From contig SXOY01000297.1 of the NCBI GenBank assembly GCA_005776545.1, forward strand, positions 1 through 5,897: DNA of 5,897 nucleotides, in the 5' to 3' direction. This DNA comes from Planctomycetia bacterium (GTDB lineage Bacteria; Planctomycetota; Phycisphaerae; Phycisphaerales; UBA1924). The position numbers were made by a program, and so were the translations under genes. Under the pieces are notes generated by a model. The model made no database searches and was not told where the DNA came from. It saw only the letters and a list, made by a program, of their open reading frames with translations. Shown piece after piece: positions 1-4,843 of the stretch; position 1 is the stretch's first letter; each line of letters begins with the position of its first letter.

Positions 1-542
1 ATGGTGGGGATCGCATCGCCGCAGATCAGCGTGGAATGTTGAAGATCGGGCAGGAGCAGGCCACACATTCCTGGTGTTATTCCTGGGAGCGGGAACAGAT
101 CAACACCGTTTGCGAGCGAGTCTGGTGCGGCCTCGAAACGGGCGAGCAATTCGACGTCTCTCTTGAGCATGGAGATCAGTTCATCATCAGGATTGTCGCG
201 TTGCATTTCATCTCTCAGTCGCATGGCGAGCGGCACGCCCAGACTTTCGCGTTCGGCTTGAGAGATCAACCACGAAGCGCTATCAAAGGCCGCAAGTCCG
301 CGGCGGCAATCGGCGTGAAAGCTGGTGAGAAACACATGCGTGATATCGGCGGGACGGAGGTTGGCGCGTTCATGCAGTCGCGCAACGAGCGTTGAAGCGG
401 GCAGACCGGGATTGACAAGAATCCTGGCATCGCGCGAGACGATCAGGGAGGTTGTGGCGTGACCTGTGCGCACCGCATCTCGCTCGCCCCAGAGAGGGTG
501 AGCCGCCATTGCACCGATCGAAATGATTCGCAAGTTTGCCAT
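1..542 (-). CDS. Metallo-beta-lactamase-fold protein with degenerate metal site (3' end beyond window)
   Basis: The minus-strand frame is open from ATG at 542-540 to the left edge, giving 180 residues with the C-terminus missing. The order of elements is that of the metallo-beta-lactamase hydrolase fold: a strand-rich N-terminus with RTGHATTSLIV (25-35) and ARILVNPGLP (39-48), then THVFLTSFHADCRRG (68-82) at the position of the family's HxHxDH motif, PLPGITPG (151-158) at the position of the usual TPGHTPG, and LICGDAIPT (172-180) carrying the conserved GD. Against the canonical motif, the first histidine is Ser74, the last is Cys79 and the TPGHT histidine is Ile155; His76, Asp78 and Asp176 remain. 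The frame is clean, so this is not simple decay. It starts 3 bases after the stop of the glycosyltransferase-like gene, so the two are probably co-transcribed and translationally coupled. The fold assignment is fairly secure. Enzyme activity and substrate are unknown; it may be a pseudoenzyme or use a different metal set. Confidence 0.75.
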   Translation of the reverse strand, partial: MANLRIISIGAMAAHPLWGERDAVRTGHATTSLIVSRDARILVNPGLPASTLVARLHERANLRPADITHVFLTSFHADCRRGLAAFDSASWLISQAERESLGVPLAMRLRDEMQRDNPDDELISMLKRDVELLARFEAAPDSLANGVDLFPLPGITPGMCGLLLPDLQHSTLICGDAIPT

Positions 543-545
543 CAC

Positions 546-1877
546 TCATGCTAGCCCCATCGCACTCAGCATCGCTCCAGAACGGTGGGTCCATGTGTGT
601 TGGGATAGCGTGCGTTCTAGGGCGGCTTGTGCCATGTTCGTTCGTGCGGAGTCATCTTGGAGCAGACGCTCTACGATTTCGGCGCCGTCAGAGAGTTCCT
701 GAAATTCTTCGAATTCCTGTCCCGGCCTCAGCAGGTCATCGACATGCGATCTTTTCTTCATGACGCAGACTCGGCCGCTGGCGGAGATTTCAAGCGGTTT
801 GATATTGGAACCTACATCGTCTTGCCAGCGCATGGCGTTAAGCCCGACTCGCCCGCGTGCGTACGCCGCGGCCTGCTCGTGGTGAGGCACGAATCCCAGC
901 GGTGTTGCTCTGCAACCCCAGGCTTCCAGCTCGCCGCTGCCGAACATGGCACAGGAAAACCGGCGCGACATCCAGGAAAACGTGAAGGCTCGTTCGAATC
1001 GCTCGACCGACCGGACCAGGTCTGTGGCGGCGATGTAGAGGCGCGGATCTTGCACCAGCATCGCGGCGCCGTGCGCGAAAGAGTTGCTTGCGGATTTGAG
1101 GTGTTCGATTCGATCGAGCATCGGTGTGTCGCGCTGAGTGAGTTGCGATGTTAGAAGTTCTCGCAGGAGGTCACGCAGCACCGGTGAACCGCTGGAGAGT
1201 TCGTCGAGTTTAGGACCGATTCGATCAGCCAGGTCGCGGCGAACACGCAGCATGTCTGGACTGTCTTTCTCGAGTTCTTCAAGTGCAACGGGCGTCGGTG
1301 CGGCATCGCCCGGCCCGGTACCAAAGACGCAGTCGAATTCCGGTGCAGTGTCTCGCGGCGAAAAGACCTGTTCGTTGATTCCGTAGTTCAGCGCGTGAAC
1401 GTGGCCCATGCCAAAGACATCGCGCATTTCACGGGCTGTTGCACGATTGTTGATGCAGTGGTGCATCGAAGCTCCACGCAATACGCTGGTGCCCAGTGAA
1501 GCGCGGATGGCACCATCGTGTGCCCAGTGCGGCGCATCAAGCCAATACAACATGTGCGGCAACCCGATCGCCTCAAAAACGTTGATGGCTTTCCCATCCA
1601 CGGTTGGATTGAGGAATGTCATGAGGGAATTTGCCCACATTCCGATCGCCGCATCGATGCGATTGGTTTTGCAGGTGTCGATGAGCAGTTGGGTCATGTG
1701 CCCTTTAAGCCGCTCGCTCGCGGCTTTTTCGGCCTGGTACATCTGCCACAGTGGACCAAGTTCGAAAACAATTGCGGTGTGGCCCGCTCGCTCGAAGCCC
1801 GCGATGAGATCCTGGAAAATCCAGCGCGAATTTGTTCCGGGTTGAAGCAGGAAGAGGATTCGGCGGGGGACATTCAT
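546..1877 (-). CDS. CgeB/DUF3880-like glycosyltransferase-fold protein
   Basis: This 443-residue protein reads from ATG 1877-1875 to TGA 548-546. Its N-terminus goes straight into a Rossmann strand (RRILFLLQPGTNSRWI, 5-20), as in DUF3880/CgeB proteins. It then shows GLPHMLYWLDAPHW (105-118), a domain-linker motif YGINEQVFSP (165-174), FDCVFGTG (181-188), FGSGELEAWG (312-321), and a C-terminal block with LNAMRW (346-351), GSNIKPLEISASGRVC (356-371) and RPGQEF (384-389). That block matches the Glyco_trans_1_2 type seen in CgeB and GT-B glycosyltransferases, where the E and following residues normally contact the sugar nucleotide. The frame stays open upstream to an ATG at 2012, but that extension would overlap the divergent sigma gene, is not family-like, and is rejected. 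No convincing Shine-Dalgarno is seen (GAGAG lies only 1 base before the ATG). Likely a cytoplasmic sugar transferase for a surface or secreted glycan; donor and acceptor are unknown. Confidence 0.8.
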   Translation of the reverse strand: MNVPRRILFLLQPGTNSRWIFQDLIAGFERAGHTAIVFELGPLWQMYQAEKAASERLKGHMTQLLIDTCKTNRIDAAIGMWANSLMTFLNPTVDGKAINVFEAIGLPHMLYWLDAPHWAHDGAIRASLGTSVLRGASMHHCINNRATAREMRDVFGMGHVHALNYGINEQVFSPRDTAPEFDCVFGTGPGDAAPTPVALEELEKDSPDMLRVRRDLADRIGPKLDELSSGSPVLRDLLRELLTSQLTQRDTPMLDRIEHLKSASNSFAHGAAMLVQDPRLYIAATDLVRSVERFERAFTFSWMSRRFSCAMFGSGELEAWGCRATPLGFVPHHEQAAAYARGRVGLNAMRWQDDVGSNIKPLEISASGRVCVMKKRSHVDDLLRPGQEFEEFQELSDGAEIVERLLQDDSARTNMAQAALERTLSQHTWTHRSGAMLSAMGLA

Positions 1878-1927
1878 GCTCTCACAATACCCGGCAATCT
1901 CGCCGCTCGCCTCCCTAGGATTGCAGA
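1878..1927. promoter_or_regulatory. Short divergent intergenic region
   Basis: These 50 bases separate the leftward glycosyltransferase-like gene from the rightward sigma gene, so the promoters for both must lie here or inside the opposite gene's 5' end. I found no convincing -35/-10 pair for either direction. A TATTGT hexamer reading leftwards (1889-1884) is only 6 bases from the ATG and has no matching -35. Assignment as a regulatory region rests on geometry alone. Confidence 0.35.
1916..1920 (+). promoter_or_regulatory. Ribosome binding site for the sigma gene (supports GTG start)
   Basis: TAGGA lies 7 bases before the GTG at 1928. An in-frame TAG at 1916-1918 prevents any start further upstream, and no ATG occurs in frame until residue 55, inside region 2. 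The GTG is therefore the only reasonable start. Confidence 0.6.
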
Positions 1928-2617
1928 GTGCCGGACCGCCCAGACACCATCCCCCGCCAAACTCCGCCAGTACAGGTTGATCCGCTTGTTCATCCATATG
2001 CAAGCGAAACAACGCTGGTAGCAGCTCTCAAGAATGGCAATGCACTTGCGTTTGAGTTTCTCGTTCGTGAAAATTCTCCCAGATTGCTCATGGTGGCCCG
2101 CCGCTTTCTTCCGGTTGAAAGCGATGCACTGGATGCGTTGCAGGATGCGTTTCTTTCGGCGTTTAAGGCCATGCCCGGCTTTGATGCAAACTCCAAGCTC
2201 TCGACGTGGCTTCACCGAATTGTCGTGAATGCGTGTTTGATGAAGCTGCGTTCTCGGTCCAGACGACCTGAAACTCAGCTTGATCCGATGCTGCCAGTTC
2301 TTGAACCCAAACACACGTATGCGTCACACGAGGACTCGTCAGCGCTGGCAGAGACTGCTGAGCGTGCGTTGTATCGCAAAGAGACCAAAGAACTGGTTCG
2401 ATCCACAATTGCCGAACTTCCTGAGGCGTACCGAACCGTCCTGTTACTTCGCGACATCGAAGAGTTTGATACGCAGCAGGTTGCGCTCATGCTTGAAGTT
2501 TCGGAGGGGGCTGTGAAGACCCGCTTGCACCGCGCTCGATTGGCCTTGCGTGAGCTGCTGCTGGAACGCCTTGGTTCAGATTCGCCACTCGCACAAGAAA
2601 GGAAGCTCGAAACATGA
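1928..2617 (+). CDS. ECF-family RNA polymerase sigma factor
   Basis: This 229-residue protein starts at GTG. Region 2 spans about 29-112: ALKNGNALAFEFLVREN opens it, DALQDAFLSAFKAM (69-82) is the core-binding segment, and SKLSTWLHRIVVNACLMKLR (89-108) is the -10 recognition and melting helix. A linker follows (about 113-150, with ALAETAERALYRKE at 139-152). Region 4 spans about 155-211: LPEAYRTVLLLRDIEEFDTQQ (164-184) and the helix-turn-helix VSEGAVKTRLHRARLALREL (191-210). There is no region 1 or 3, so it is an ECF (group 4) sigma of usual length with about 25 extra, proline-rich N-terminal residues. Its stop overlaps the zf-HC2 gene by 4 bases (ATGA), typical of a sigma/anti-sigma pair made together. 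The signal and target promoters are unknown. ECF sigmas often activate their own operon, but no clear ECF promoter is visible upstream. Confidence 0.95.
   Translation: MPDRPDTIPRQTPPVQVDPLVHPYASETTLVAALKNGNALAFEFLVRENSPRLLMVARRFLPVESDALDALQDAFLSAFKAMPGFDANSKLSTWLHRIVVNACLMKLRSRSRRPETQLDPMLPVLEPKHTYASHEDSSALAETAERALYRKETKELVRSTIAELPEAYRTVLLLRDIEEFDTQQVALMLEVSEGAVKTRLHRARLALRELLLERLGSDSPLAQERKLET
2598..2605 (+). promoter_or_regulatory. Ribosome binding site for the zf-HC2 gene
   Basis: AAAGGAAG lies inside the end of the sigma gene, 8 bases before ATG 2614. Together with the ATGA overlap it indicates both direct initiation and coupling to translation of the sigma factor. Confidence 0.6.
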
Positions 2618-2889
2618 AATGCAAAGAACTTGTCGACTTCCTGACAGAGTATCAGGAAGGCAAACTTCCAATTCATAAACGGCTTTTCTTTGAGTTCCAT
2701 CTCAAGCTCTGCCCACCTTGCAAGGAGTTTCTTGAGACCTATCGCGCCAGCATCAAGCTGGGGAAAAAGTGCTGTTGCCACAGCGAAGAGATACCGCCTT
2801 CGGTCCCGGAAGAGTTCATTCAGGCAGTATTGAAGGCCTCGAAGGCGACACCGTGCGATACGCCGGATTCAAAGACAGAGGTTCATTAG
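2614..2889 (+). CDS. zf-HC2 zinc-finger protein, probable soluble anti-sigma factor
   Basis: This 91-residue protein carries the ZAS-type zinc motif: Cys3 near the N-terminus, then H29-x3-C33-x2-C36 (FHLKLCPPCKEF). The following text, LETYRASIKLG (40-50) and a tail with VPEEFIQAVLKASK (64-77), matches the small soluble zf-HC2 proteins that accompany ECF sigma factors. No membrane segment is present, so it should act in the cytoplasm. The expected role is to bind the sigma factor coded just upstream and block its access to core RNA polymerase, with zinc and the cysteines as a possible sensing element. Oddities are a Cys-Cys-Cys-His run at 53-56 and a further Cys81, giving seven cysteines in all. 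Family membership is clear. The anti-sigma role is inferred from the overlap with the sigma gene; some zf-HC2 proteins act in other ways. Confidence 0.88.
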   Translation: MKCKELVDFLTEYQEGKLPIHKRLFFEFHLKLCPPCKEFLETYRASIKLGKKCCCHSEEIPPSVPEEFIQAVLKASKATPCDTPDSKTEVH

Positions 2890-3058
2890 CGTCGCGGCGT
2901 ATTTCTGTTCACTTGCCAGACTACCCGGGTGTGGCTAAAAATCCAACCGATTGCAGGCGGCGCTTGAGTGGCGGAACTTCTGTTTCGCCGCATCACCATG
3001 TTGCCACCGCTCGGCAATTGGTCCGATAACTAACTTTCCATCGTTCTTTCTTGTCCGG

Positions 3059-3087
3059 TAGACTGGTTAGCACATTGTTTGTAGTAT
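3059..3087 (+). promoter_or_regulatory. Candidate sigma-70-type promoter for the ABC operon
   Basis: TAGACT (3059-3064) and TAGTAT (3082-3087) each match four of six bases of the -35 and -10 consensus at the ideal 17-base spacing. Transcription would begin near 3094, leaving a leader of about 43 bases. Such matches arise often by chance and promoter consensus in this lineage may differ, so this is only a candidate. Confidence 0.3.
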
Positions 3088-3123
3088 CACCCCCTCTGGC
3101 GAGCTTCAGTTTGCCGGAACCTC

Positions 3124-3128
3124 GGGAG
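3124..3128 (+). promoter_or_regulatory. Ribosome binding site for the ABC ATPase
   Basis: GGGAG ends 8 bases before ATG 3137. The protein from this ATG begins exactly where ABC ATPase domains begin (MIELKQLRKEFG), confirming the start. Confidence 0.55.
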
Positions 3129-3136
3129 CCTTTCGC

Positions 3137-4084
3137 ATGATTGAACTCAAACAGCTTCGCAAAGAATTTGGATCCATCGTTGCGGTCGAGGGTGTCACGC
3201 TCTCGGTTGCCAAAGGTGAGGTCCTTGGATTCCTCGGGCCAAACGGCGCGGGGAAGTCCACCACTATGAAGATGATCACGGGGTTTCTCACCCCCACCCG
3301 CGGCACGGCAACTGTCTGTGGCCATGATGTACTTCAAGATCCCATCGCAGTGAAGTCGGCGATTGGCTATCTGCCTGAAGGCGCGCCGTTGTATCCGGAC
3401 ATGACGCCGCATTCGTTTTTGAATTTCATCGCACAGACACGCCAGCTCTCTGGCGATGTCGCTCGCGATCGAATCGCGTTTGCAATCGATCGACTTCAAC
3501 TCAAGGGAGTCGTGCATCAGCCTATCGAGACGTTGTCGAAGGGATTCAAGCGCCGCGTTGGTTTCGCGCAGGCAATCCTGCACGATCCGCCAGTCCTTAT
3601 TCTTGACGAGCCGACTGACGGCCTTGATCCAAATCAGAAGCACCAGGTCCGCCAGCTCATTCACGAAATCGCCAAAGACAAGTGCATTATTCTTTCGACA
3701 CACATCCTTGAAGAAGTCGATGCTGTGTGTACCCGAGTCGCGATCATTGCCAAAGGCCGCGTTGTTGCGGATGAGACACCAGAAAAACTCGTTGCTCGTT
3801 CCAAGTATCACAACTCGGTCAGCCTCAAGCTTCGCCCCGCGCCCGGGACCATGGTCTTTGATGAGCTTCGCAAGGTCGCTGGCGTGTTTGATGTCGAAGA
3901 TTGCGGCACAAGCGATGGTCTTGTGTCGTGTATCGTCTTGCCTAAATCTGGTAAGTCGATTTTGAGCGATGTCTCACAGTTGGTTCGCGTCAAGGGGTGG
4001 GAAGTGAAGCAGATGCACGTTGAACCTGGCCGCCTTGATGAGGTTTTCCGCGATGTTACTGCAGTTACGAAAGGAGGAGCATAA
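3137..4084 (+). CDS. ABC transporter ATP-binding protein, GldA-like
   Basis: This 315-residue ATPase hydrolyses ATP to drive the membrane transporter coded next to it. All motifs are present in order: Walker A GPNGAGKST (34-42), a Q-loop region reading IGYLPEGAPLYPDMT (76-90) with Glu81 where many ABC ATPases have Gln, signature LSKGF (133-137), Walker B VLILDE (153-158), D-loop GLDP (162-165) and switch His189 (LSTHILEE). The YLPE variant and the roughly 100-residue C-terminal extension after VVADETPEKL (209-218) are typical of GldA/NatA-type subunits paired with ABC-2 permeases. The stop lies 3 bases before the permease ATG, so the two are co-expressed. The half-transporter should dimerise at the cytoplasmic face of the inner membrane. 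GldA is a gliding motility component in Bacteroidetes; relatives elsewhere have no agreed substrate, so I give no gene symbol. Confidence 0.93.
   Translation: MIELKQLRKEFGSIVAVEGVTLSVAKGEVLGFLGPNGAGKSTTMKMITGFLTPTRGTATVCGHDVLQDPIAVKSAIGYLPEGAPLYPDMTPHSFLNFIAQTRQLSGDVARDRIAFAIDRLQLKGVVHQPIETLSKGFKRRVGFAQAILHDPPVLILDEPTDGLDPNQKHQVRQLIHEIAKDKCIILSTHILEEVDAVCTRVAIIAKGRVVADETPEKLVARSKYHNSVSLKLRPAPGTMVFDELRKVAGVFDVEDCGTSDGLVSCIVLPKSGKSILSDVSQLVRVKGWEVKQMHVEPGRLDEVFRDVTAVTKGGA
4071..4077 (+). promoter_or_regulatory. Strong ribosome binding site for the permease gene
   Basis: AAGGAGG, a near-perfect Shine-Dalgarno, sits within the last codons of the ATPase gene, 10 bases before ATG 4088. It is the strongest such site in the window and may ensure ample permease synthesis. 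Confidence 0.7.
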
Positions 4085-4087
4085 CTC

Positions 4088-4831
4088 ATGAGTAGCGCAC
4101 TGAAAGGGACACTCCCCGTCTTCAAACGCGAACTTGCTGGCTATTTCGCCACACCAGTCGCGTACGTCTTCATTGTCATCTTCCTGCTGCTTACGGGAAT
4201 TTTCACGTGGCAGCTTGGTCGGTTCTTTGATGCAGGTCAGGCAAGCCTCCGCGGTTTCTTTGATTGGCATCCCTGGCTCTACCTCTTTCTCATTCCCGCA
4301 GTCAGCATGAGACTCTGGGCTGAAGAGCGCAGAGGCGGAACACTCGAATTGCTGCTCACGCTTCCGATCTCACTTCCCGGCGCGGTGCTGGGCAAGTTTC
4401 TCGCGGCGTGGTCGTTCACCGCGGTCGCGCTCGTGCTCACATTCCCAATGTGGATCACCGTGAACTTCCTGGGCAATCCGGACAACGGTGTCGTGCTGGC
4501 TCAATATATCGGCAGCCTGCTTATGGCTGGCGGCTTTCTGGCGATCGGTCAATGCATGAGCGCGACCAGCAAGTCGCAGGTCATCGCGTTCGTGATCTCA
4601 GTCGTCGTCTGCTTTGTCTTCCTGTTGATCGGGTTTGAGCCTGTGCTGGTTTTCTTCCGCTCTTGGACACCAGACTACATCACCGAAGCACTCGCGAGTT
4701 TCAGTTTCATCACGCGATTCGATTCCATTTCCAAGGGCGTGATCGATATCCGCGACTTTGTCTACTTCCTCACGCTGATCGCCGCATTCCTCACCATCAA
4801 CACCATTCTCATCGAAGCCAAAAAGAGCTGA
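4088..4831 (+). CDS. ABC-2 type permease, GldF-like
   Basis: This 247-residue integral membrane protein has about six predicted helices, near 22-42, 61-77, 103-127, 137-158, 165-189 and 224-242. Between helices 2 and 3 lies the conserved cytoplasmic segment LWAEERRGGTLELLLTLP (76-93), the EER-GT-E-LLT-P coupling motif of GldF and related ABC-2 permeases, which contacts the ATPase. The stretch SFITRFDSISKGVIDIRDFV (206-225) is the other family hallmark. Length is usual for GldF-like subunits (about 240). It lies 3 bases after the ATPase gene and 12 before the GldG-like gene. Two copies, or one copy with the GldG-like partner, should form the membrane channel. Substrate and direction of transport are unknown; export or a mechanical role is more likely than import because there is no binding protein in view. 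Confidence 0.92.
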   Translation: MSSALKGTLPVFKRELAGYFATPVAYVFIVIFLLLTGIFTWQLGRFFDAGQASLRGFFDWHPWLYLFLIPAVSMRLWAEERRGGTLELLLTLPISLPGAVLGKFLAAWSFTAVALVLTFPMWITVNFLGNPDNGVVLAQYIGSLLMAGGFLAIGQCMSATSKSQVIAFVISVVVCFVFLLIGFEPVLVFFRSWTPDYITEALASFSFITRFDSISKGVIDIRDFVYFLTLIAAFLTINTILIEAKKS

Positions 4832-4832
4832 A

Positions 4833-4837
4833 CGGAG
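4833..4837 (+). promoter_or_regulatory. Ribosome binding site for the GldG-like gene
   Basis: CGGAG lies in the 12-base gap after the permease stop, 6 bases before ATG 4844. It fits the start chosen from the N-terminal membrane anchor. Confidence 0.5.
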
Positions 4838-4843
4838 CAACAC

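Larger units (their letters stand above)
2890..3136. other. Intergenic region between the sigma/zf-HC2 pair and the ABC operon
   Basis: These 247 bases hold no gene I can support. They contain a small inverted repeat TTGCC-7-GGCAA (3001-3017) without a T-tract, so it is not a convincing terminator. There are two GGAAC pentamers (2973-2977 and 3116-3120), and a plausible housekeeping promoter at 3059-3087. The break suggests the ABC genes form a separate transcription unit, though read-through from the sigma gene is possible. Confidence 0.5.

Noticed and set aside
370..550. Alternative start at ATG 550-548 for the gene after the glycosyltransferase-like gene
   Set aside because: That ATG overlaps the stop in an ATGA arrangement but opens a different frame that ends at 370. 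The frame from ATG 542 stays open to the window edge and shows the lactamase-fold motifs.
1878..2012. 45-residue N-terminal extension of the CgeB-like protein from an upstream ATG at 2012
   Set aside because: It would overlap the well-supported sigma gene by 85 bases, and the family start lies just before the strand RRILFLLQPG, which matches the ATG at 1877.
2275..2781. A 168-codon minus-strand frame opposite the sigma and zf-HC2 genes
   Set aside because: It is antisense to two clearly recognisable proteins and its serine- and arginine-rich translation is typical of a shadow frame.
3001..3017. TTGCC-7-GGCAA inverted repeat as a terminator of the sigma operon
   Set aside because: The stem is only 5 base pairs and no run of T follows, so it does not meet the pattern of an intrinsic terminator.
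2769..3029. An 86-codon plus-strand frame overlapping the end of the zf-HC2 gene and running into the intergenic gap
   Set aside because: The zf-HC2 protein keeps its family tail (EEFIQAVLKA) in its own frame to the TAG at 2887, so there is no frameshift. The other frame shows no recognisable domain.
3377..3379. Glutamate in place of the Q-loop glutamine in the ABC ATPase as a possible defect
   Set aside because: The YLPE form is common in GldA/NatA-type ATPases, so it is a subfamily trait and not damage.
2993..3811. A 272-codon open frame on the minus strand opposite the ABC ATPase
   Set aside because: It is antisense to a protein with every ABC motif intact, its translation is low-complexity in style with no recognisable domain, and it ends in the intergenic region. 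It is a shadow frame.
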